Assembly (NCBI GenBank): GCA_947568835.1
Contig: OX387612.1
Span: forward strand, 253,001-317,000
Source of the DNA: Protonemura montana
Lineage: Eukaryota > Arthropoda > Insecta > Plecoptera > Nemouridae
DNA length: 64,000 nt
Reading direction: 5' to 3'
Positions 55,414 through 64,000 of this stretch are shown here, piece by piece. Position numbers and translations under genes: made by a program. Each line of letters opens with the position of its first letter. Position 1 is the first letter of the stretch. The notes under the pieces are model-generated. The model had not been told where the DNA came from, did not search any database, and was given only the letters and a program-made list of their open reading frames with translations.

Positions 55414-57180
55414 TAGGCAGAATGTCTGGAGCGTCTGGGTAGCGGGGCAGAGTGTCTAGGGCGTCTGGCTAGCGAGGCAGAGTGTCTGCAGCGACTAGCC
55501 AGCATGGCAGAGTGCCTGGAGTGCAGAGTGTCTGGAGCGTCTGGCTGCTAATGCAGAGAGTCTGAAGCGTCGGGCTTGCGAGGCAGAGTGTCTGGAGTAT
55601 CTGGGAAACAAGGCAGAGTGTCCGGAGCGACTGGGTAGCAAGGCAGAGTGTCTGAGGAATCTGGCTAGCGAGGCAAAATATCTGGAGCGTCTGGCTAGCG
55701 AAGCAGAGTGTCTGGAGCGTCTGGCTAGCGAGAAAGAGTGTCTGGAGCATCTGGCTACTAAGGCAGAGTGTCTGGAGCGTCTGGCTAGCGAGGCAGAGTG
55801 TCTGGAGCGCCCGGCTTGCGAGGCAGATTGTCAGGAGCGACTGGGTAGCAAGGCAGAGTGTCTGAGGCGTCTGGCTAGCAAGGCAAAGTTTCTGGAGCGT
55901 CTGGCTAGCGAAGCAGAGTGTCTGGAGCGTCTGGCTAGCGAGGCAGAGTGTCTGGAGCGCCCAGCTTGCAAAGCAGAGTGTCTGGAGCGTCTGGGTAGCG
56001 GGGCAAAGTGTCTGGAGCGTCTGGCTAGCAAGGCAGAGTGTCTGGAGCGCCCGGCTTGCGAGGCAGAGTGTCTGGAGCGTCTGGGTAGCGGGGCAGAGTG
56101 TCTGGAGCGTCTGGCTAGCAAGGCAGAGTGTCTGGAGCACCCGGCTTGCAAGGCAGAGTGTTTGGAGCGTCTGGCTAGCGAGGCAGAGTGAATGCAGCGT
56201 CTGGCTACTAAGGCAGAGTGTCTGGAGCGTCTGGCTAGCGAGGCAGACTGACTGGAGCATCTGGGAAGCAAAGCAGAGTGTCTGGGGCCTCTGGCTAGCG
56301 AGGCAGAGAGTCTGGAGTGCCTGGCTTAAGAGGCAGCGTGTCTGAAGCGTCTTGGAAGCTATGCAGAGCGTCTGGAGCGACTGGCTAGCGAGGTAGAGTG
56401 TCTGGAGCGACTGGCCAGCATGGCAGAGTGCTTGGAGCGTCTGGGTAGCAAGGCAGAGTTTCTGGAGCGTTTTGGTAGCTACGAAGAGTGACTGGAACGC
56501 ATAGCTAGCAAAGCTGAAGGTCTGGAGCGTGTTACTACGGAGGCATAGTGTCCGGAGCGAATGGCTAGCAAGGCAGAGTGTCAGGAGCGACTGGGTAGCA
56601 AGGCAGAGTGTCTGAGGCGTCTGGCTAGCGAGGAAGAGTGTCTGGAGCGTCTGGCTACTAAGGCAGAGAGTCTGGAGCGTCTGGGTAACGGTACAGAGTG
56701 TCTAGGGCATCTGGCTGGCGAGGCAGGGTGTCTGGAGCGACTGGGTAGTAAGGCAAAGTGTCTGGGACGTCTAGCTAGCGAGGCAGAGTGTTTGGAGTGC
56801 CCAGCTTGCTAGGCAGAATGTCTGGAGCGTCTGGGTAGCGGGGCAGAGTGTCTAGGGCGTCTGGCTAGCGAGGCAGAGTGTCTGCAGCGACTAGCCAGCA
56901 TGGCAGAGTGCCTGGAGTGCAGAGTGTCTGGAGCGTCTGGCTGCTAATGCAGAGAGTCTGAAGCGTCTGGCTTGCGAGGCAGAGTGTCTGGAGTATCTGG
57001 GAAACAAGGCAGAGTGTCCGGAGCGACTGGGTAGCAAGGCAGAGTGTCTGAGGAATCTGGCTAGCGAGGCAAAATATCTGGAGCGTCTGGCTAGCGGAGC
57101 AGAGTGTCTGGAGCGTCTGGCTAGCGAGAAAGAGTGTCTGGAGCATCTGGCTACTAAGGCAGAGTGTCTGGAGCGTCTGG
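54719..57180 (+). repeat. HOR G, copy 1 (2,462 bp)
   Basis: The unit recurs at 57181 and 59642. GTTACTACGG landmarks alternate at 1,396 and 1,066 bp: 55135, 56531, 57597, 58992, 60058 and 61454. Each unit contains two half-units that share the segment from GTTACTACGG to the 16-bp monomer (55509-55524, GAGTGCCTGGAGTGC) and differ afterwards. Its left part is shared with HOR F copies. No GGTACC landmark occurs in it. Confidence 0.9.
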
Positions 57181-59641
57181 CTAGCGAGGCAGAGTGTCTG
57201 GAGCGTCTTGCTAGCTAAGCAGAGTGTCTGGAGCGCCCGGCTAGCGAGACAAAGAGCCTGGAGTGCCTGGTTTAAGAGGCAGCGTGTCTAAAGCGTCTTG
57301 GTAGCTATGCAGAGTGTCTGAAGCGACTGGCTAGCGAGGCAGAGTGTCTGGAGCGACTGGCCAGCATGGCATAGTGCCTGGAGCGTCTGGGTAGCATGGC
57401 AGAGTGGCTGGAGCGTCTGGGTAGCAGGGCTGAGTGTCTGGAGCGTCTGGCTAGCATGGAAGAGTGTCTAGAGCGTCCGGGTAGCGAAGCAGAGTTTCTG
57501 GAGCGTCTTGCTAGCGAGGCAGAATGTTTGGAGCGTCTGGCAAGCGAAGCAGAGTGTCTGGAACGCCTCGCTAGCAAAGCAGAAGGTCTGGAGCGTGTTA
57601 CTACGGAGGCATAGTGTCCGGAGCGAATGGCTAGCAAGGCAGAGTGTCAGGAGCGACTGGGTAGCAAGGCAGAGTGTCTGAGGCGTCTGGCTAGCGAGGA
57701 AGAGTGTCTGGAGCGTCTGGCTACTAAGGCAGAGAGTCTGGAGCGTCTGGGTAACGGTACAGAGTGTCTAGGGCGTCTGGCTGGCGAGGCAGGGTGTCTG
57801 GAGCGACTGGGTAGTAAGGCAAAGTGTCTGGGACGTCTAGCTAGCGAGGCAGAGTGTTTGGAGTGCCCAGCTTGCTAGGCAGAATGTCTGGAGCGTCTGG
57901 GTAGCGGGGCAGAGTGTCTAGGGCGTCTGGCTAGCGAGGCAGAGTGTCTGCAGCGACTAGCCAGCATGGCAGAGTGCCTGGAGTGCAGAGTGTCTGGAGC
58001 GTCTGGCTGCTAATGCAGAGAGTCTGAAGCGTCGGGCTTGCGAGGCAGAGTGTCTGGAGTATCTGGGAAACAAGGCAGAGTGTCCGGAGCGACTGGGTAG
58101 CAAGGCAGAGTGTCTGAGGAATCTGGCTAGCGAGGCAAAATATCTGGAGCGTCTGGCTAGCGAAGCAGAGTGTCTGGAGCGTCTGGCTAGCGAGAAAGAG
58201 TGTCTGGAGCATCTGGCTACTAAGGCAGAGTGTCTGGAGCGTCTGGCTAGCGAGGCAGAGTGTCTGGAGCGCCCGGCTTGCGAGGCAGATTGTCAGGAGC
58301 GACTGGGTAGCAAGGCAGAGTGTCTGAGGCGTCTGGCTAGCAAGGCAAAGTTTCTGGAGCGTCTGGCTAGCGAAGCAGAGTGTCTGGAGCGTCTGGCTAG
58401 CGAGGCAGAGTGTCTGGAGCGCCCAGCTTGCAAAGCAGAGTGTCTGGAGCGTCTGGGTAGCGGGGCAAAGTGTCTGGAGCGTCTGGCTAGCAAGGCAGAG
58501 TGTCTGGAGCGCCCGGCTTGCGAGGCAGAGTGTCTGGAGCGTCTGGGTAGCGGGGCAGAGTGTCTGGAGCGTCTGGCTAGCAAGGCAGAGTGTCTGGAGC
58601 ACCCGGCTTGCAAGGCAGAGTGTTTGGAGCGTCTGGCTAGCGAGGCAGAGTGAATGCAGCGTCTGGCTACTAAGGCAGAGTTCTGGAGCGTCTGGCTAGC
58701 GAGGCAGACTGACTGGAGCATCTGGGAAGCAAAGCAGAGTGTCTGGGGCCTCTGGCTAGCGAGGCAGAGAGTCTGGAGTGCCTGGCTTAAGAGGCAGCGT
58801 GTCTGAAGCGTCTTGGAAGCTATGCAGAGCGTCTGGAGCGACTGGCTAGCGAGGTAGAGTGTCTGGAGCGACTGGCCAGCATGGCAGAGTGCTTGGAGCG
58901 TCTGGGTAGCAAGGCAGAGTTTCTGGAGCGTCTTGGTAGCTACGAAGAGTGACTGGAACGCATAGCTAGCAAAGCTGAAGGTCTGGAGCGTGTTACTACG
59001 GAGGCATAGTGTCCGGAGCGAATGGCTAGCAAGGCAGAGTGTCAGGAGCGACTGGGTAGCAAGGCAGAGTGTCTGAGGCGTCTGGCTAGCGAGGAAGAGT
59101 GTCTGGAGCGTCTGGCTACTAAGGCAGAGAGTCTGGAGCGTCTGGGTAACGGTACAGAGTGTCTAGGGCGTCTGGCTGGCGAGGCAGGGTGTCTGGAGCG
59201 ACTGGGTAGTAAGGCAAAGTGTCTGGGACGTCTAGCTAGCGAGGCAGAGTGTTTGGAGTGCCCAGCTTGCTAGGCAGAATGTCTGGAGCGTCTGGGTAGC
59301 GGGGCAGAGTGTCTAGGGCGTCTGGCTAGCGAGGCAGAGTGTCTGCAGCGACTAGCCAGCATGGCAGAGTGCCTGGAGTGCAGAGTGTCTGGAGCGTCTG
59401 GCTGCTAATGCAGAGAGTCTGAAGCGTCTGGCTTGCGAGGCAGAGTGTCTGGAGTATCTGGGAAACAAGGCAGAGTGTCCGGAGCGACTGGGTAGCAAGG
59501 CAGAGTGTCTGAGGAATCTGGCTAGCGAGGCAAAATATCTGGAGCGTCTGGCTAGCGGAGCAGAGTGTCTGGAGCGTCTGGCTAGCGAGAAAGAGTGTCT
59601 GGAGCATCTGGCTACTAAGGCAGAGTGTCTGGAGCGTCTGG
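57181..59641 (+). repeat. HOR G, copy 2 (2,461 bp)
   Basis: This tandem copy of 54719-57180 is one base shorter because of a deletion near 58681, where GCAGAGTTCTGG stands for GCAGAGTGTCTGG. Other differences noticed are CTGACTG near 56246 and 58707 versus CTGTCTG in copy 3. Confidence 0.9.
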
Positions 59642-62117
59642 CTAGCGAGGCAGAGTGTCTGGAGCGTCTTGCTAGCTAAGCAGAGTGTCTGGAGCGCCCG
59701 GCTAGCGAGACAAAGAGCCTGGAGTGCCTGGTTTAAGAGGCAGCGTGTCTAAAGCGTCTTGGTAGCTATGCAGAGTGTCTGAAGCGACTGGCTAGCGAGG
59801 CAGAGTGTCTGGAGCGACTGGCCAGCATGGCATAGTGCCTGGAGCGTCTGGGTAGCATGGCAGAGTGGCTGGAGCGTCTGGGTAGCAGGGCTGAGTGTCT
59901 GGAGCGTCTGGCTAGCATGGAAGAGTGTCTAGAGCGTCCGGGTAGCGAAGCAGAGTTTCTGGAGCGTCTTGCTAGCGAGGCAGAATGTCTGGAGCGTCTG
60001 GCAAGCGAAGCAGAGTGTCTGGAACGCCTCGCTAGCAAAGCAGAAGGTCTGGAGCGTGTTACTACGGAGGCATAGTGTCCGGAGCGAATGGCTAGCAAGG
60101 CAGAGTGTCAGGAGCGACTGGGTAGCAAGGCAGAGTGTCTGAGGCGTCTGGCTAGCGAGGAAGAGTGTCTGGAGCGTCTGGCTACTAAGGCAGAGAGTCT
60201 GGAGCGTCTGGGTAACGGTACAGAGTGTCTAGGGCGTCTGGCTGGCGAGGCAGGGTGTCTGGAGCGACTGGGTAGTAAGGCAAAGTGTCTGGGACGTCTA
60301 GCTAGCGAGGCAGAGTGTTTGGAGTGCCCAGCTTGCTAGGCAGAATGTCTGGAGCGTCTGGGTAGCGGGGCAGAGTGTCTAGGGCGTCTGGCTAGCGAGG
60401 CAGAGTGTCTGCAGCGACTAGCCAGCATGGCAGAGTGCCTGGAGTGCAGAGTGTCTGGAGCGTCTGGCTGCTAATGCAGAGAGTCTGAAGCGTCGGGCTT
60501 GCGAGGCAGAGTGTCTGGAGTATCTGGGAAACAAGGCAGAGTGTCCGGAGCGACTGGGTAGCAAGGCAGAGTGTCTGAGGAATCTGGCTAGCGAGGCAAA
60601 ATATCTGGAGCGTCTGGCTAGCGAAGCAGAGTGTCTGGAGCGTCTGGCTAGCGAGAAAGAGTGTCTGGAGCATCTGGCTACTAAGGCAGAGTGTCTGGAG
60701 CGTCTGGCTAGCGAGGCAGAGTGTCTGGAGCGCCCGGCTTGCGAGGCAGATTGTCAGGAGCGACTGGGTAGCAAGGCAGAGTGTCTGAGGCGTCTGGCTA
60801 GCAAGGCAAAGTTTCTGGAGCGTCTGGCTAGCGAAGCAGAGTGTCTGGAGCGTCTGGCTAGCGAGGCAGAGTGTCTGGAGCGCCCAGCTTGCAAAGCAGA
60901 GTGTCTGGAGCGTCTGGGTAGCGGGGCAAAGTGTCTGGAGCGTCTGGCTAGCAAGGCAGAGTGTCTGGAGCGCCCGGCTTGCGAGGCAGGGTGTCTGGAG
61001 CGTCTGGGTAGCGGGGCAGAGTGTCTGGAGCGTCTGGCTAGCAAGGCAGAGTGTCTGGAGCACCCGGCTTGCAAGGCAGAGTGTTTGGAGCGTCTGGCTA
61101 GCGAGGCAGAGTGAATGCAGCGTCTGGCTACTAAGGCAGAGTGTCTGGAGCGTCTGGCTAGCGAGGCAGACTGTCTGGAGCATCTGGGAAGCAAAGCAGA
61201 GTGTCTGGGGCCTCTGGCTAGCGAGGCAGAGAGTCTGGAGTGCCTGGCTTAAGAGGCAGCGTGTCTGAAGCGTCTTGGAAGCTATGCAGAGCGTCTGGAG
61301 CGACTGGCTAGCGAGGTAGAGTGTCTGGAGCGACTGGCCAGCATGGCAGAGTGCTTGGAGCGTCTGGGTAGCAAGGCAGAGTTTCTGGAGCGTCTTGGTA
61401 GCTACGAAGAGTGACTGGAACGCATAGCTAGCAAAGCTGAAGGTCTGGAGCGTGTTACTACGGAGGCATAGTGTCCGGAGCGAATGGCTAGCAAGGCAGA
61501 GTGTCAGGAGCGACTGGGTAGCAAGGCAGAGTGTCTGAGGCGTCTGGCTAGCGAGGAAGAGTGTCTGGAGCGTCTGGCTACTAAGGCAGAGAGTCTGGAG
61601 CGTCTGGGTAACGGTACAGAGTGTCTAGGGCGTCTGGCTGGCGAGGCAGGGTGTCTGGAGCGACTGGGTAGTAAGGCAAAGTGTCTGGGACGTCTAGCTA
61701 GCGAGGCAGAGTGTTTGGAGTGCCCAGCTTGCTAGGCAGAATGTCTGGAGCGTCTGGGTAGCGGGGCAGAGTGTCTAGGGCGTCTGGCTAGCGAGGCAGA
61801 GTGTCTGCAGCGACTAGCCAGCATGGCAGAGTGCCTGGAGTGCAGAGTGTCTGGAGCGTCTGGCTGCTAATGCAGAGAGTCTGAAGCGTCTGGCTTGCGA
61901 GGCAGAGTGTCTGGAGTATCTGGGAAACAAGGCAGAGTGTCCGGAGCGACTGGGTAGCAAGGCAGAGTGTCTGAGGAATCTGGCTAGCGAGGCAAAATAT
62001 CTGGTGCGTCTGGCTAGCGGAGCAGAGTGTCTGGAGCGTCTGGCTAGCGAGAAAGAGTGTCTGGAGCATCTGGCTACTAAGGCAGAGTGTCTGGAGCGTC
62101 TGGCTAGCGAGGCAGAG
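59642..62117 (+). repeat. HOR G, copy 3
   Basis: The third tandem copy is nearly identical to the first two. It ends near 62117: after GGCTAGCGAGGCAGAG it continues with GAGCGCCCGGCTTGCG instead of returning to the unit start GAGCGTCTTGCTAGC. The continuation resembles the other half-unit near 55800, which suggests an exchange between half-units at this edge. Confidence 0.85.
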
Positions 62118-64000
62118 CGTCTGGAGCGCCCGGCTTGCGAGGCAGATTGTTAGGAGCGACTGGGTAGTAAGGCAAAGTGTCTGGGGCGTCCAGCTAGCGA
62201 GGCAGAGTGTCTGGAGAGTCTGGCTGCTAATGCAGAGAGTCTGAAGAGTCTGGCATGCGAGGCAGAGTGTCTGGAGTATCTGGGAAGCAAGGCAGAGTGT
62301 CCGGAGCGACTGGGTAGCAAGGCAGAGTGTCTGAGGAGTCTGGCTAGCGAGGCAAAATATCTGGAGCGTCTGGCTAGCGAAGCAGAGTGTCTGGAAAGCC
62401 CAGCTTGCGAGGCAGAGTGTCCGGAGCGACTGGCAAGCAAGGAAGAGTGTTTGGAGTGCCTGGCTAGCGACGCAGAGTGTCTGGAAAGGCCAGCTTGCGA
62501 GGCAGATTGTCAGGAGCGACTGGGTAGCAAGGCAAAGTGTCTGAGGCGTCTGACTAGCGAGGCAAAGTTTCTGGAGCGTCTGGCTAGCGAAGCAGAGTGT
62601 CTGGAGCGTCTGACTAGCGTGAAAGAGTGTCTGGAGCGTCTGGCTACTAAGGCAGAGTGTCTGGAGCGTCTGGCTAGCGAGAAAGAGTGTCTGGAGCGTC
62701 TGGCTACTTAGGCAGAGTGTCTGGAGCGTCTGGCTAGCGAGGCAGGGTGTCTGAAGCGCCCGGTTTTGAGGCAGAGTGTCTGGAGCGTCTGGGTAGCGGG
62801 TCAGAGTGTCTAGGGCGTCTGGCTAGCGAGGCAGAGTGTCTGGAGCGACTGGCTAGCATGGTTGAGTGTCTAGAGCGTCTGGATAGCAAAGCAGAGTTTC
62901 TGGAGCGTCTTGCTAGCGAGGCAGAGTGTCTGGAGCGTCTGGCAAGCGAAACAGAGTGTCTGGAGCGAATCGCTAGCAAAGCAGAAGGTCTGGAGCGTGT
63001 TACTACGGAGGCAGAGTGTCCGGAGCGACTGGCTAGCAAGGAAGAGTGTTCGGAGTGCCTGGCTAGCGAGGCAGAGAGTCTGGAAAGCCCAGCTTGCGAG
63101 GCAGAGTGTCAGGAGCGACTGGGTAGCAAGGCTTAGTGTCTGGAGCGTCTGGCTAGCGAAGCAGAGTGTCTAGAGCGTCTGGCTAGCGAGGAAGAGTTAC
63201 TGGAGCGTCTGGCTACTAAGGCAGAGTGTCTGGAGCGTCTAGCTAGCGAAGCAGAGTGTCTGGAGCGCCCGGCTTGCGAGGCAGAGTGTCTGGAGCGTCT
63301 GGGTACCGGGGCAGGGTGTCTAGGGCGTCTGGCTAGCGAGGCAGAGTGTCTGGAGCGACTGGCCAGCATGGCAGAGTGCCTGGAGCGTCTTGCTTGCTAA
63401 GCAGAGTGTCTGGAGCGCCCGGCTTGCGAGGCAGAGTGTCTGGAGTGCCCGGCTTGCGAGCCAGAGTGTCTGGAGCGTCCGGGAAGCAAGGCAGAGTGTC
63501 TAGGGTGTCTGGCTAGCGAGGCCGAGAGTCTGAAGTGTCCGGCTTGCGAGGCAGCGTGTCTAGAGCGTCTTGGTAGCTAGGCATAATGTCTGGAGCGACT
63601 GGCTAGCGTGGCAGAGTGTCTGGAGCTTCTGGCTAGCGAGGCAGAGTGTCTGGAGCGTCTGGCTAGCGAGGCAGAGTGTCTGGAGCGTCTGGGTAGCGGG
63701 GCAGAGTGTCTAGTGCGTCTGGCTAGCGAGGCAGAGTGTCTGGAGCGACTGGCCAGCATGGCAGAGTGCCTGGAGCGTCTTGCTTGCTAATCAGAGTGTC
63801 TGGAGCGTCTGGCTACTAAGGCAGAATGTCTGGAGCGTCTGGCTTGCGAGGCAGAGTGTCTGGAGCATCTGGGAAGCAAGGCAGAGTGTCTGGGGCGTCT
63901 CGCTAGCGAGGCAGAGAGCCTGGAATGCCTGGTTTAAGAGGCAGCGTGTCTGAAGCGTCTTGGTAGCTATGCAGAATGTCTGGAGCGTCTGGCTAGCGAG
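62118..64000 (+). repeat. Mosaic tail with dispersed segment H copy 2
   Basis: This stretch holds satellite monomers without a local tandem HOR. It contains GTTACTACGG at 62999, the 29-bp CCCGGTTTTGAGG monomer near 62743 and, at 63087-63800, the second copy of segment H from 51437-52150. The array continues past the window end in the same phase. I see no gene or RNA here. Confidence 0.8.
63641..63670 (+). repeat. Canonical 30-bp monomer (reference copy)
   Basis: This copy matches the commonest base at every position as judged by eye. Starting two bases into the unit, it reads as AGTGTCTGG, then AGCGTCTGG, then CTAGCGAGGCAG, the last running into the next copy. The two 9-mers differ at one base. 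The unit has 19 of 30 G+C, two CpG sites (in GAGCGTC and TAGCGAG) and one GCTAGC palindrome (a NheI site). On the given strand G outnumbers C 13 to 6. Forward translation gives the decapeptides AECLERLASE or QSVWSVWLAR; the reverse strand gives LASQTLQTLC or SLARRSRHSA. The remaining frame on each strand contains TAG. Confidence 0.95.

Larger units (their letters stand above)
1..64000 (+). repeat. 30-bp satellite array filling the whole window
   Basis: Every part of the window is a direct copy or close variant of one 30-bp monomer, so two monomers fill each 60-base stretch and stay in register over long distances. All copies point the same way: the reverse-complement form of the monomer was not seen on this strand. 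About 2,100 monomers fit. Recurring variants include the canonical GCGTCTGGCTAGCGAG core, a GCGCCCGGCTTGCGAG form, a GCGACTGGCCAGCATG form, a GCGTCTGGGTAGCGGG form, a GCGTCTTGGTAGCTAG form and a GGCTACTAAGG form. These variants occur in fixed orders that define the higher-order repeats. No unique sequence longer than part of a monomer interrupts the array. Its size and organisation are those of eukaryotic satellite DNA. The array has no visible left or right boundary here. Confidence 0.98.

Noticed and set aside
63641-63670. GCTAGC palindrome as a hairpin or regulatory site
   Set aside because: It is only 6 bp long with no loop or extended stem. As a component of nearly every monomer it carries no positional information.
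1-64000. CRISPR array (direct repeats of about 30 bp)
   Set aside because: There are no spacers: each 30-bp unit is followed at once by the next. No cas gene is present.
1-64000. CENP-B box or other known centromere-protein site in the monomer
   Set aside because: The canonical monomer has no TTCG with the correctly spaced A and CGGG. The rare TTCG occurrences (near 11748 and 45922) lack the rest of the motif.
1-64000. Telomeric, rDNA or tRNA-derived repeat
   Set aside because: No TTAGGG-like runs are present and I recognise no rRNA segments. The unit has no tRNA A and B box arrangement, and at 30 bp it is too short.

Overview
The whole 64 kb window is one uninterrupted satellite DNA array. 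The unit is a 30-bp monomer repeated head to tail roughly 2,100 times, always in the same orientation, and it runs off both ends of the window. I found no gene, tRNA, rRNA, transposon, unique spacer or inverted segment. The array size, the CpG-containing GC-rich unit and the deep higher-order repeat (HOR) structure point to eukaryotic heterochromatin (pericentromeric, subtelomeric, sex-chromosome or similar). I cannot name the species from sequence alone.

A canonical monomer lies at 63641-63670. It is 63% GC (13 G, 6 C, 6 T, 5 A on the given strand) and parses as two near-identical 9-mers (AGTGTCTGG and AGCGTCTGG) followed by a 12-mer (CTAGCGAGGCAG) containing GCTAGC at its junction. Four of its six reading frames have no stop codon. 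This is why the window is full of apparent ORFs of 60-436 codons on both strands; I treat all of them as artefacts.

Above the monomer there are several nested levels of HOR. From left to right: block A (1-2405), two copies of 1,206 bp; a mosaic (2406-4571); block B (4572-10070), 2,560-bp units, two full copies and one partial; a mosaic (10071-13291); block D (13292-31957), a 9,363-bp unit in two almost identical tandem copies, each containing nested duplications; block E (32040-49523), a 10,225-bp unit followed by a partial second copy carrying internal deletions of 149, 60 and 30 bp; block F (48374-55413), repeats offset by 3,877 bp at the left and 3,966 bp farther right; block G (54719-about 62117), three copies of about 2,461 bp; and a mosaic tail (62118-64000) containing a segment also found 11,650 bp upstream.

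Nothing here works together as genes do. What can be read is a history of unequal exchange. The large deletions between HOR copies remove whole numbers of monomers. A separate small set of odd-length monomers (16, 29, 32, 35, 37, 40 and 44 bp) are scars that were then copied along with their HORs. Coordinates of HOR edges come from reading by eye and may be off by up to one monomer.
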